Source: Actinomycetospora soli
GTDB taxonomy: Bacteria; Actinomycetota; Actinomycetes; Mycobacteriales; Pseudonocardiaceae
Direction of reading: 5' to 3'
NCBI RefSeq assembly: GCF_021026295.1
Contig: NZ_JAJNDA010000004.1
Coordinates: 310,001-374,000, forward strand
DNA length: 64,000 nt
Shown here in pieces: positions 1 to 7,660 of the stretch (positions are counted from its first letter, which is position 1; each line of letters opens with the position of its first letter). A model generated the notes under the pieces. That model was not told the DNA's origin, made no database searches, and saw only the letters and a program-made list of their open reading frames with translations. A program made the translations under genes and the position numbers.

Positions 1-366
1 CCGCTGCGCCGGCTCACCGAGGGCTACTCCCCGCTGGTGCCGACCGAGGTGCGCAGCTACTTCCGCGACGTCGACGACCACCTCGCGACCGTGGCGGAAC
101 GGGTCGCGCAGTTCGACGAACTGCTGACCACCCTCGTCGACGCGGTGCTCGCCAAGATCACGCTGCGCCAGAACAACGACATGCGCAAGATCACCGCCTA
201 CGCCGCGCTCCTCGCGGTGCCCACGATGTTCGCGGGCATCTACGGCATGAACTTCGACTACATGCCCGAACTGCACTGGAGCTTCGGCTATCCGATGACG
301 ATCATCGTGATCCTGTCGATCTGCGGGTGGCTGTTCCGCACCTTCCGCCGGAACCGCTGGCTGTAG
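1..366 (+). CDS. corA: CorA-family magnesium/cobalt transporter, 3' part
   Basis: The reading frame is open from the first base, so the gene begins upstream of the window. The visible part ends the long stalk helix, then has TM1 carrying the signature Tyr-Gly-Met-Asn-Phe (bases 241-255), a short acidic periplasmic loop, TM2 and a basic tail (RRNRWL). CorA forms pentameric Mg2+ channels in the cytoplasmic membrane, with the GMN loop at the pore mouth. A GTG at 37 lies within the stalk and is not the start. The location beside mgtE-N and mrp homologues matches actinobacterial corA. Confidence 0.93.
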   Translation, partial: PLRRLTEGYSPLVPTEVRSYFRDVDDHLATVAERVAQFDELLTTLVDAVLAKITLRQNNDMRKITAYAALLAVPTMFAGIYGMNFDYMPELHWSFGYPMTIIVILSICGWLFRTFRRNRWL

Positions 367-370
367 CCGA

Positions 371-400
371 TCCGGGCATTCCCGCCCATTCCCGCCCATT
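371..400. repeat. 10-bp tandem repeat after corA
   Basis: The decamer CCCGCCCATT is repeated at 381-390 and 391-400, and a diverged copy (TCCGGGCATT) precedes it at 371-380. It runs directly into a copy of the dispersed palindrome at 399. No function is apparent. Confidence 0.6.
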
Positions 401-453
401 CCCGACGGCGGGTCGGGCCGTTCGGCCCCGCCGGCGCGACCCGACGTCGGGAA
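399..453 (+). terminator. corA terminator hairpin built from two inverted palindrome copies
   Basis: Bases 399-415 and 437-453 pair over 17 positions with one mismatch (408/444), leaving a 21-nt loop. Each arm is one copy of the dispersed TTCCCGACGnCGGGTC element, so two opposed repeat copies form the hairpin. It sits 33 bp after the corA stop and before the next gene on the same strand. There is no T tract, as is usual at this GC content. Confidence 0.65.
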
Positions 454-540
454 GGCGGTTGGACGCCGGGGAACGGGGGCACACGGGCCGACGTGTAGCT
501 GGGCTCACCAACTGCCCGGCCCGTGACGCGGGAGGTTCTC

Positions 541-2016
541 GTGACGGCCGTCCACCCACCGGGCAGCGTGCGCTCGCTGATCCCCGCCCGGATCGACCGG
601 TTGCCCTGGTCCCCCTTCCACACCCGCATGGTGGTGGCGCTGGGGACGGCGTGGATCCTCGACGGCCTCGAGATCACGATCGCGAGCAACGTCGGCGACA
701 AGCTCACCGACTCCTCGCGGCTCGGCCTCTCGGCGACCGCGGTCGGCGGCCTCGCGACGGCGTACCTGATCGGGCAGGTGGTCGGCGCGCTGGTGTTCGG
801 CCACATCTCCGACCGGCTCGGCCGTCGCCGGCTGTTCATGATCACGCTGGCGATCTACTTCGGGGGCTCGGCGCTCACCGCGTTCACCGTCGGGTCCGGC
901 GGCGCGGCGATCGCGTTCATCTACCTGACGAGGTTCGTCGCGGGCGCCGGGATCGGCGGTGAGTACGCGGCGATCAACTCGGCGATCGACGAGCTCATCC
1001 CGGCGTCCTACCGCGGACGCGTGGACATCGCGGTCAACGGCACCTACTGGGCGGGCGCCGCGATCGCGGCCGTCGTGCAGGTCCCGCTGCTGTCCGGGGC
1101 GCTCTCCCCCGCCGTCGACTGGCGCGTCGCGTTCCTGCTCGGCCCGGTCCTGGGCATCGCGATCCTGTTCCTGCGCCGGCACCTGCCCGAGAGCCCGCGC
1201 TGGCAGATCATGCACGGTCGCGGGGAGGAGGCGGAGCGCTCGATCGCCTACATCGAGCAGGAGGTCGCCGCGACGGGCAGGGAGCTGCCGCCGGTCGACG
1301 AGCGCAGGGCCATCGAGATCACTCCGACCGATCGGACCGGCCACCTCGCCCTGCTCCGGGTGCTGTTCCGGACCTACCCCGGCCGCTCCACGCTCGGCGC
1401 GACGCTGATGATCACGCAGTCGTTCCTCTACAACGCGATCTTCTTCACGTACGCGACGGTGCTCGGGACGTTCTTCGGAGTGCAGGACACGGCGCTCTAC
1501 TACATCCCGTTCGCGATCGGGAACTTCCTCGGGCCGCTGCTGCTCGGACCGTTGTTCGACTCGCTCGGGCGCAAGCCGATGATCTCCGGCACCTACGTCC
1601 TGTCCGGCGGACTGCTGGTGATCTCGGCGTTCCTGTTCCGCGCCGGGATGCTGACCGCCACGACCCAGACGATCGCCTGGTGCGTGATCTTCTTCTTCGC
1701 CTCGGCGGGTGCCTCGGCCGCGTACCTGACGGTCAGCGAGGTGTTCCCGATGGAGGTGCGCGCGAAGGCCATCGCCGTGTTCTTCGCGATCGCGCAGGCG
1801 TTCGGCTCGATCGCGCCGCTGTTCTACGGCTCGCTGATCGACAAGAACGCGCCCGACCCGTCGAAGCTGTTCCTCGGCTACCTCGTCGGCGCGGCCATCA
1901 TGATCGTCGGCGGGCTGGTGACGCTCGCGCTCGGCGTGAAGGCGGAGGGGCAGTCGCTCGAGGACGTCGCGAAGCCGCTCTCGGTGGTCCGCGCGACCGG
2001 GGCGGCGGGCACGTAG
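541..2016 (+). CDS. MFS transporter (sugar/metabolite:H+ symporter type)
   Basis: This is a 491-residue, 12-helix major facilitator permease. Motif A is seen as GHISDRLGRRR at about residue 87, an acidic-plus-arginine RFVAGAGIGGEY segment ends TM4, and PESPRW follows TM6, as in the sugar-porter/metabolite:H+ symporter groups. The GTG at 541 is chosen over the in-frame GTG at 523 because GGGAGG at 529-534 lies 6 nt before it. A cytoplasmic loop of about 60 residues separates the halves, as in the family. The substrate cannot be read from the sequence; an organic acid or sugar acid is plausible. It stands alone between corA and a SRPBCC gene. Confidence 0.88.
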   Translation: MTAVHPPGSVRSLIPARIDRLPWSPFHTRMVVALGTAWILDGLEITIASNVGDKLTDSSRLGLSATAVGGLATAYLIGQVVGALVFGHISDRLGRRRLFMITLAIYFGGSALTAFTVGSGGAAIAFIYLTRFVAGAGIGGEYAAINSAIDELIPASYRGRVDIAVNGTYWAGAAIAAVVQVPLLSGALSPAVDWRVAFLLGPVLGIAILFLRRHLPESPRWQIMHGRGEEAERSIAYIEQEVAATGRELPPVDERRAIEITPTDRTGHLALLRVLFRTYPGRSTLGATLMITQSFLYNAIFFTYATVLGTFFGVQDTALYYIPFAIGNFLGPLLLGPLFDSLGRKPMISGTYVLSGGLLVISAFLFRAGMLTATTQTIAWCVIFFFASAGASAAYLTVSEVFPMEVRAKAIAVFFAIAQAFGSIAPLFYGSLIDKNAPDPSKLFLGYLVGAAIMIVGGLVTLALGVKAEGQSLEDVAKPLSVVRATGAAGT

Positions 2017-2024
2017 GCCCCGCG

Positions 2025-2042
2025 TTCCCGACGGCGGGTCGG
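2025..2042. repeat. Dispersed palindrome copy, plus orientation
   Basis: A TTCCCGACGGCGGGTCGG copy lies 8 bp after the MFS stop codon and 26 bp before the SRPBCC start. It could act as a weak terminator or spacer. Confidence 0.75.
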
Positions 2043-2068
2043 GGCCCGGCCTGGCAGCATCACGGGTC

Positions 2069-2551
2069 GTGAGCGACCTCGCCGGCCCCGACCAGCCGAT
2101 GCCGCCGGGGTGGCGGTCCCACCAGCACGTGCAGCGCTTCGTCACGCCGGCGTCGCGCGAGCGGGTGTGGGCGTGGCTGAACGACCCGGCCACGTTCACC
2201 GACACCCAGGTCCCGCCGTGGCGGGTCGAGTTCCTGGGCGGTGGGTTCGCCCCCGGGGTGGTGACCACGCACCACGGACCGGGGCTGCACCTGCCCGGTG
2301 TGCTCGGTGAGATCCGCGAGGGCGAGTACCGCGACCTGCAGTACCTCTACGGGGCCTACGCGGTCTCGTTCCGGCTGCTGCGCCCGACCCGGCTGCAGAT
2401 CGCCGTGGCCGACGCCCCGGGCGGCACCGAGGTGGACCTGCGCATCGACGCCCACGTCCACCCGCGGCTGCTGCGCTCCTGGGCCTTCTCGCAGCGGCTG
2501 TTCTGGCGGCGGTTCGAGACCTGGACGGCGACGGCGACGGCGACCGCCTGA
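2069..2551 (+). CDS. SRPBCC/START-like protein
   Basis: A 160-residue protein with the helix-grip pattern: an N-terminal strand (HQHVQRFV), then ASRERVWAWLNDPATF, a central run of strands, and a long C-terminal helix with SQRLFWRRFETW. Such folds bind hydrophobic ligands or act as small cyclase/aromatase-like enzymes; no specific ligand can be assigned. The GTG at 2069 is the first start in frame after the repeat; no clear ribosome site precedes it. It converges with the stress gene 20 bp away. Confidence 0.7.
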   Translation: MSDLAGPDQPMPPGWRSHQHVQRFVTPASRERVWAWLNDPATFTDTQVPPWRVEFLGGGFAPGVVTTHHGPGLHLPGVLGEIREGEYRDLQYLYGAYAVSFRLLRPTRLQIAVADAPGGTEVDLRIDAHVHPRLLRSWAFSQRLFWRRFETWTATATATA

Positions 2552-2571
2552 GTCCGCCGAGCCTCCCCGGG

Positions 2572-3090
2572 CTACGTCTGCTCGGACCCGATCGCGAGCT
2601 TCGCGAGCATGTCGCGGGCCTTCTCGGCGTTGCGGGGCTGGCAGAGGACGTCGTAGCGGCCGGCGACGAGCTGGCTCGCCGAGGTGAAGTCCCGCCGTCC
2701 GCGGGAGGCGCCGTAGGTGATCGCCCCGGAGACGACGCCGAACACGATGCCCATGCCGAGGCCGAGCAGGATCGCGCCGAACGACCCGTTCGCACTGAAC
2801 AGCGACAGGATGACGCCGACGAACAGACCGAGCCACGCACCGGAGGCGGCGCCGGTGGCGAGCACGCGTCCCCAGGTCAGGCGGCCGATGACGCGCTCGA
2901 CGAGCATGAGGTCGACCCCGACGATGGTGACGTCGGCGACCGGGAAGTCGTTGTCGGCGAGATGGTCGACGGCCCGCTGCGCCTCCTCGTACTTCGCGTA
3001 CGACCCGATCGGCCAGCCCGACGGCGGCTCGGGCAGGTTCGGCAGCCCGGGGGCGGCCCCGGGACGGTTGCCGAGGAACGGCGCGCTCAC
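2572..3090 (-). CDS. General stress protein (GSP17M/YflT-like) with two membrane helices
   Basis: The 172-residue product has an N-terminal alpha/beta segment of the YflT/GSP17M type (GWPIGSYAKYEEAQRAVDHL, about residues 28-47, then VADVTIVGVDL). Two Gly-rich helices follow (RVLATGAASGAWLGLFVGV and the AILLGLGMGIVFGVVSGAI segment) and a short cytoplasmic tail. The GTG at 3090 is preferred over a start at 3222 because AGCGGAGGTC lies just before it and the domain begins after it. The family is linked to general stress; the biochemical role is unknown. It is a single gene; a dispersed palindrome copy lies 134 bp upstream. Confidence 0.72.
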   Translation of the reverse strand: MSAPFLGNRPGAAPGLPNLPEPPSGWPIGSYAKYEEAQRAVDHLADNDFPVADVTIVGVDLMLVERVIGRLTWGRVLATGAASGAWLGLFVGVILSLFSANGSFGAILLGLGMGIVFGVVSGAITYGASRGRRDFTSASQLVAGRYDVLCQPRNAEKARDMLAKLAIGSEQT

Positions 3091-3223
3091 GACTGACCTC
3101 CGCTGACTGATCGGCCCCGTTTCTCGGGGTCCGCGCATCCTTCCAACGGACGGAACCGGTGGAAAGTGCCCACGCGGAGTGTGTGCCCGCTGACGCACAC
3201 CGCCAGACGGACCAACCCGCACC

Positions 3224-3239
3224 GACCCGACGTCGGGAA
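3224..3239. repeat. Dispersed palindrome copy, minus orientation
   Basis: A GACCCGACGTCGGGAA copy in the 255-bp gap between the stress-gene start and the acyl-CoA dehydrogenase stop. It abuts the terminator that begins at 3243. Confidence 0.75.
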
Positions 3240-3242
3240 CGC

Positions 3243-3280
3243 CGCGAGGGAGCCACCCGGACCCGGGTGACTCCCTCGCG
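3243..3280 (-). terminator. Terminator of the acyl-CoA dehydrogenase operon
   Basis: Arms 3243-3259 and 3264-3280 pair over 17 bases with a single G-T wobble around a 4-nt loop, one of the strongest hairpins in the window. A second, weaker inverted repeat (GCAAGCA at 3307-3313, TGCTTGC at 3323-3329) lies between it and the stop codon of the operon's last gene. Confidence 0.8.
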
Positions 3281-3345
3281 ACGGTGTGGCGTTCCTGGCG
3301 TCCAGCGCAAGCAGTGACGCATTGCTTGCACCGGAGGTGCCGAGA

Positions 3346-4539
3346 TCAGCGCAGCTTGTAGTCCTTCAGCAGACCGCGGCTGATGATCGTCTTCTGGATC
3401 TCCGAGGTGCCCTCGCCGATGAGCAGGAACGGCGCCTCACGCATGAGCCGCTCGATCTCGTACTCCTTCGAGTAGCCGTAGCCGCCGTGGATGCGGAACG
3501 ACTCCTCGGTGACCTCCTTGCAGTACTCGGAGGCGAGCATCTTGGCCATGCCGGCCTCGACGTCGTTGCGCTCACCGCGGTCCTTCAGGCGGGCGGCGTT
3601 GACCATCATGAGGTGGGCGGCCTCGACCTTGGTGGCCATCTCGGCGAGCTTGAACGCGATCGCCTGGTGCTGCGCGATCGGCTTGCCGAAGGTGGAGCGC
3701 TGCTGGGCGTACTCGATGCCGAGCTCGAAGGCGCGGATCGCGATGCCGCAGGCGCGGGCGGCGACGTTGACCCGGCCGACCTCGACGCCGTCCATCATCT
3801 GCGCGAAGCCCTTGCCCGGCAGCTCGCCGAGCACCTGGGTCTGCGGGATGCGGAAGCCGTCGAACACCATCTCGGTGGTGTCGACGCCCTTGTAGCCCAT
3901 CTTGTCGATCTTGCCGGGGATCGACAGCCCCTCGGCCACCTTGCCGAAGCCGCGCGGCTTCTCGACCAGCAGCGTCGTCAGGTTCTGGTACGGCTTCTCC
4001 GCACCCTCGTCGGTCTTGACGAGCACCGCGGTGAGGGTCGACGACCCGCCGTTGGTCAGCCACATCTTGGCGCCGTTGACGACGTAGTCGTCGCCGTCGC
4101 GGGTCGCGCGGGTCTTGATCGCCGCCACGTCGGACCCGAGCTCGGGCTCCGACATCGAGAAGGAACCGGTGATCTCCCCGGTCGCCATCTTCGGCAGGTA
4201 GCGCTGCTTCTGCTCCTCCGTGCCGTGGTGGATGAGCATGTAGGCGACGATGAAGTGGGTGTTGATGACACCCGAGACGCTCATCCACCCGCGGGCGATC
4301 TGCTCGACCGTCAGCGCGTAGGTCGCCAGCGACTCACCCAGGCCGCCGTACTCCTCCGGGATCATGAGCCCGAACAGGCCCATCTCCTTCATCCCGTCGA
4401 CGATCTCCTGCGGGTACTCGTCGGCGTGCTCGAGTTCCTGGGCCTTCGGGATGATCTCCTTGTCCACGTAGTCGCGGACGGTGGAGAGGATCTCCTCCTG
4501 GACCTCGGTGAGGCCGGCGGTCTGGGCGAGACGTGCCAT
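3346..4539 (-). CDS. Acyl-CoA dehydrogenase
   Basis: A 397-residue FAD enzyme that introduces a 2,3 double bond into acyl-CoA thioesters and passes electrons to ETF. The helical N domain, the middle beta domain with SFSMSEPELGSD (flavin contact), and the C-terminal helical domain are complete. The catalytic base Glu lies in GEGTSEIQ near residue 376, as in short/medium-chain dehydrogenases. The ATG at 4539 has AGGAG about 8 nt upstream. It lies 44 bp downstream of a CoA-ester lyase gene and probably shares its mRNA. It is shorter than typical methylsuccinyl-CoA dehydrogenases, so an ethylmalonyl-CoA-pathway role is possible but unproven. Confidence 0.9.
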   Translation of the reverse strand: MARLAQTAGLTEVQEEILSTVRDYVDKEIIPKAQELEHADEYPQEIVDGMKEMGLFGLMIPEEYGGLGESLATYALTVEQIARGWMSVSGVINTHFIVAYMLIHHGTEEQKQRYLPKMATGEITGSFSMSEPELGSDVAAIKTRATRDGDDYVVNGAKMWLTNGGSSTLTAVLVKTDEGAEKPYQNLTTLLVEKPRGFGKVAEGLSIPGKIDKMGYKGVDTTEMVFDGFRIPQTQVLGELPGKGFAQMMDGVEVGRVNVAARACGIAIRAFELGIEYAQQRSTFGKPIAQHQAIAFKLAEMATKVEAAHLMMVNAARLKDRGERNDVEAGMAKMLASEYCKEVTEESFRIHGGYGYSKEYEIERLMREAPFLLIGEGTSEIQKTIISRGLLKDYKLR

Positions 4540-4583
4540 GACGATGAGCTCCTGACGAAGGTTAGTTACCGGCGAGTATGCGC

Positions 4584-5543
4584 TCAGCTCTCCGGCGGGG
4601 TCCAGCGCTCCCCACGGGTCATCCCGGCCGCCCGGCCCTTGCCCGCGATGACCAGCGCCATCTTGCGCGAGGCCTCGTCGATCATCTCGTCGCCGATCAT
4701 GGCCGAGCCCTTCTTGCCCCCGGCCTCGGAGGTGAAGTACTCGTAGGCGTCGAGGATGTTCTCGGCGTGGTCGTAGTCGTCCTGGTTGGGCGAGAAGACC
4801 TCGTTGGCCGCGTCGATCTGGCCGGGGTGCAGCACCCACTTGCCGTCGTAGCCCAGGGCCGCGGAGCGCTGCGCGACGCGGCGGAACGCGTCGACGTCGC
4901 GGATCTGCAGGTAGGGGCCGTCGATGGCCTGCAGGTCGTAGGCGCGGGCCGCCATGAGGATCTGCATGTAGATGTAGTGGTAGGCGTCACCCTCGGTGTA
5001 GCCCGGGGGCTGCTCGCCGACCACGAGGGACTTCATGTTGATCGACGCCATGAAGTCGGCCGGGCCGAAGACGATGGTCTCCATGCGCGGCGAGGCGGCG
5101 GCGATCTCGTTGACGTTGGTCAGGCCCAGCGCGTTCTCGATCTGCGCCTCGATGCCGATGCGGCCGACCTCGTAGCCCATGGTCTTCTCGATCTGCGTGA
5201 GCAGGAAGTCCAGGGCGTGCACCTGCGCCGCGGTCTGCACCTTCGGCAGCATGATCGCGTCGAGGTTCGCGCCGGCGCCCTCGACGACCTCGGTCACGTC
5301 GCGGTAGGTCCACTCGGTGGTCCAGTCGTTCACGCGGACGACCCGGGTCTTGCCCTCCCAGCCGCCCTCGTTCAGCGCCGAGACGATCGTCTTGCGCGCC
5401 CCCGGCTTCGCCAGCGGGGCGCAGGCGTCCTCCAGGTCGAGGAAGATCTGGTCCGCCGGCAGGGTCCGCGCCTTGTCGATGAACTTCTGGCTCGACCCCG
5501 GGACCGCGAGACACGACCGACGCGGGCGGTTCTCGACACTCAC
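4584..5543 (-). CDS. CoA-ester lyase, HpcH/HpaI aldolase (CitE/malyl-CoA lyase) family
   Basis: A 319-residue TIM-barrel lyase. Family marks are AVPGSSQKFI (phosphate/CoA loop), IFLDLEDACAP, the RVNDW strand, and the Mg2+ ligands Glu in IEAQIENALG and Asp in VFGPADFM. Members cleave or condense malyl-CoA, methylmalyl-CoA or citramalyl-CoA. The start is the second of two close GTGs (5543): GAGGAGG is 9 nt before it and only 3 nt before the first. It is the promoter-proximal gene of a pair with the acyl-CoA dehydrogenase. The substrate cannot be fixed from sequence alone; beta-methylmalyl-CoA or L-malyl-CoA is the natural guess. Confidence 0.85.
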   Translation of the reverse strand: MSVENRPRRSCLAVPGSSQKFIDKARTLPADQIFLDLEDACAPLAKPGARKTIVSALNEGGWEGKTRVVRVNDWTTEWTYRDVTEVVEGAGANLDAIMLPKVQTAAQVHALDFLLTQIEKTMGYEVGRIGIEAQIENALGLTNVNEIAAASPRMETIVFGPADFMASINMKSLVVGEQPPGYTEGDAYHYIYMQILMAARAYDLQAIDGPYLQIRDVDAFRRVAQRSAALGYDGKWVLHPGQIDAANEVFSPNQDDYDHAENILDAYEYFTSEAGGKKGSAMIGDEMIDEASRKMALVIAGKGRAAGMTRGERWTPPES

Positions 5544-5679
5544 TCGCACTGACCTCCTCGAAGGCCCCCGCCTGTCGTCGCGGAGGCGCACGGTTGACCG
5601 GGATGCTGACACGCGGCGACTCCGCTGTCCCGATTCAGGTGAGCACCCTCTCCGCCGCGAGCCGCCCACGCAACGCCGC

Positions 5680-5685
5680 TAACCT
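5680..5685 (+). promoter_or_regulatory. Leaderless -10 element of the MgtE-N gene
   Basis: TAACCT ends 6 nt before the GTG at 5692, and no Shine-Dalgarno sequence is present. This is the spacing expected when transcription starts at the start codon. Confidence 0.6.
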
Positions 5686-5691
5686 CAGCGC

Positions 5692-7023
5692 GTGACCCGT
5701 GCCGCCAACACCGCGATGACCAGGGTGTTCGTCGCCCGGATGGTCGGTCTGCCCGTTCTCGGCCCCGACGGCGAGCACATCGGTCGCGTGCGCGACGCGG
5801 TGTCGGCCGTCTCGGTCGGTCCGCGACCACCCCGGGTGCTCGGACTCGTCGTCGGGGTCGGGTCCCGACGACGGATCTTCGTCCCGATGCTGCGCATCAC
5901 CGCCATCGACGCCGGCGCGGTGACGCTCTCCACCGGCCAGGTGAACCTGCGCCCGTTCGCGCAGCGGCCGAACGAGGTCCTCGTCGTGGGCGAGATGCTC
6001 GACGCGAGCGTGCGGATCGTCGACCGGCAGGCCGACGCGACCGTGGTCGACGTCCTCATGGAGCACACCCGCAGCCGGGACTGGCTGATCACGCGGCTGG
6101 CGGTCACCGAGCGGCTGGGGGTCCTGGGGCGACGCGGCCCGGTGCAGGTGCTGCCGTGGGCCGCGATCAGCGGCCTGTCGCTGGCCGAGGAGGGCCAGGG
6201 GACCGAGCAGCTGCTCGCGACGTTCGAGGACATGCGCCCCGCCGACGTCGCGCGGGCCCTGCTCGACCTCCCCACCCGCCGTCGCTACGACGTGGCCGAC
6301 GGGCTGGACGACGAGCGCCTCGCCGACGTCATCGAGGAGCTCCCGGGCGACGAGCAGCGCGACGTGCTGCGCCACCTCGCCTCCGAGCGCGCCGCCGACG
6401 TGCTCGAGGCGATGGACCCCGACGACGCCGCGGACCTGCTCGCCGACCTGCCCGACCCGGAGTCCGAGCAGCTCCTGGGCCTGATGGAGCCCGAGGACTC
6501 GCAGTCGGTGCGCCGGCTGCTGACCTACTCCGCCGACACCGCGGGCGGCATGATGACCCCGGAGCCGATCGTGCTGGCCCCGGACGCGACCGTCGCCGAG
6601 GCGCTGGCCCGGGTGCGCAACCCCGACATCACCCCGGCCCTCGCCTCGATGGTGTTCGTCTGCCGGCCGCCCTCGGCCACGCCCACCGGCCGCTACCTCG
6701 GCTGCGTGCACGCCCAGCGCCTGCTGCGCGAGGCACCGTTCGCGCTCGTCGCGGGGGTCCTCGACGCCGAGCTGACCCGGCTCGACCCGGACGCCTCGCT
6801 GACCGAGGTCACCCGCTACTTCGCGACGTACAACCTGGTCTGCGGCCCGGTGATCGACGAGAACGACCACCTGCTCGGCGCGGTCACCGTCGACGACGTG
6901 CTCGACCACCTGCTGCCCGAGGACTGGCGCTCGCAGGACCCCGACCCCACGACGACGGGCGGGCTGCGGATCCCGGACTCCGCCCTGCCGCCCGGCACCG
7001 CCAAGGGAGCCCCCCGTGCCTGA
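5692..7023 (+). CDS. Soluble MgtE N-domain / CBS-pair protein
   Basis: A 443-residue cytoplasmic protein. Residues ~10-150 form a PRC-barrel-like region (VFVARMVGLPVLGPDGEHIG). Residues ~175-285 are the MgtE_N superhelix of acidic repeats (EELPGDEQRDVL, LEAMDPDDAADLLADLP). Residues ~285-420 are two CBS repeats that open with GGMMTPEPIVL. The membrane channel of true MgtE is absent, as in the M. tuberculosis homologue Rv1232c. The acidic superhelix and CBS pair bind Mg2+ or nucleotides in MgtE, so a sensing role beside corA is likely. It overlaps the DUF1003 gene by 8 bp. An ATG at 5716 is an alternative start. Confidence 0.85.
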   Translation: MTRAANTAMTRVFVARMVGLPVLGPDGEHIGRVRDAVSAVSVGPRPPRVLGLVVGVGSRRRIFVPMLRITAIDAGAVTLSTGQVNLRPFAQRPNEVLVVGEMLDASVRIVDRQADATVVDVLMEHTRSRDWLITRLAVTERLGVLGRRGPVQVLPWAAISGLSLAEEGQGTEQLLATFEDMRPADVARALLDLPTRRRYDVADGLDDERLADVIEELPGDEQRDVLRHLASERAADVLEAMDPDDAADLLADLPDPESEQLLGLMEPEDSQSVRRLLTYSADTAGGMMTPEPIVLAPDATVAEALARVRNPDITPALASMVFVCRPPSATPTGRYLGCVHAQRLLREAPFALVAGVLDAELTRLDPDASLTEVTRYFATYNLVCGPVIDENDHLLGAVTVDDVLDHLLPEDWRSQDPDPTTTGGLRIPDSALPPGTAKGAPRA

Positions 7024-7651
7024 GCGCTCCACCCGCCGCCGGCTGGACACCCCCGCCGGGCCGCAGCGCCGGCTGCGGGTCAACCTCGACACCGAGGCGT
7101 TCGGCCGGCTCGCCGAACGTCTGGCGCGCTTCCTCGGGACCGGCACCTACCTGCTGTGGCAGACGGTGTTCGTCATCGTCTGGATCGCGCTGAACCTGAT
7201 CGGCATCCTCGGTCAGTGGGACCCGTACCCGTTCATCCTGCTCAACCTGGCGTTCTCCACCCAGGCCGCGTACGCGGCGCCGCTGATCCTGCTGGCGCAG
7301 AACCGGCAGGACGACCGCGACCGGGTGTCGCTCGACGAGGACCGCGCCCGTGCGCAGCGGACCATCGCCGACACCGAGTACCTGTCCCGGGAGCTGGCGG
7401 CGGTGCGGCTCGCGGTGGGCGAGATGGTGACCCGTGACTTCCTGCGCAGCGAGCTCGCCGAGCGGGGCGCGGAGCGCTCGGGGGTGGACCGCGAGACGCA
7501 GAAGGCCCTGACCCGGGCGGTCGACAAGTCCCTGGACAAGACGTTGGAGCGCGCCCTGGAGCGGGCGGTCGACAAGGCCGTCGAGCGGGCGCTGGGCCGG
7601 GTGCTGGAGCACACGGGTCCGAGCAACGGGACGGTCGGTACCGACACGTAG
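7016..7651 (+). CDS. DUF1003 membrane protein
   Basis: A 211-residue protein with a basic N terminus and two membrane helices (about 45-65 and 75-100) around the DUF1003 signature, which ends in LLAQNRQ. The cytoplasmic C-terminal half is a long charged helix with repeated RAVDK/RALE heptads (about residues 165-205), probably a coiled coil. The GTG at 7016 overlaps the previous gene and has AAGGGAG upstream, so translation is probably coupled. It matches Rv1231c in position. The function of the family is not established. Confidence 0.85.
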   Translation: MPERSTRRRLDTPAGPQRRLRVNLDTEAFGRLAERLARFLGTGTYLLWQTVFVIVWIALNLIGILGQWDPYPFILLNLAFSTQAAYAAPLILLAQNRQDDRDRVSLDEDRARAQRTIADTEYLSRELAAVRLAVGEMVTRDFLRSELAERGAERSGVDRETQKALTRAVDKSLDKTLERALERAVDKAVERALGRVLEHTGPSNGTVGTDT

Positions 7652-7654
7652 CAT
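7649..7654 (+). promoter_or_regulatory. Leaderless -10 element of mrp
   Basis: TAGCAT ends 6 nt before the ATG at 7661 and shares its first three bases with the TAG stop of the DUF1003 gene. The short GAGG next to the ATG is too close to serve as a normal ribosome site. Confidence 0.6.
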
Positions 7655-7660
7655 CGAGGT

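Noticed and set aside
3286-4746. A 486-residue plus-strand open frame opposite the acyl-CoA dehydrogenase
   Set aside because: It is an antisense frame of a gene with clear family motifs; its residues are Leu/Asp/Val/Arg-biased as expected for high-GC shadows. The same applies to the very long frames at 38444-43369 and 59620-63012, whose real genes are shorter.
4540-5543. Ethylmalonyl-CoA pathway assignment for the dehydrogenase/lyase pair
   Set aside because: The combination is suggestive, but the dehydrogenase is much shorter than methylsuccinyl-CoA dehydrogenases and no ccr or mutase gene is present.
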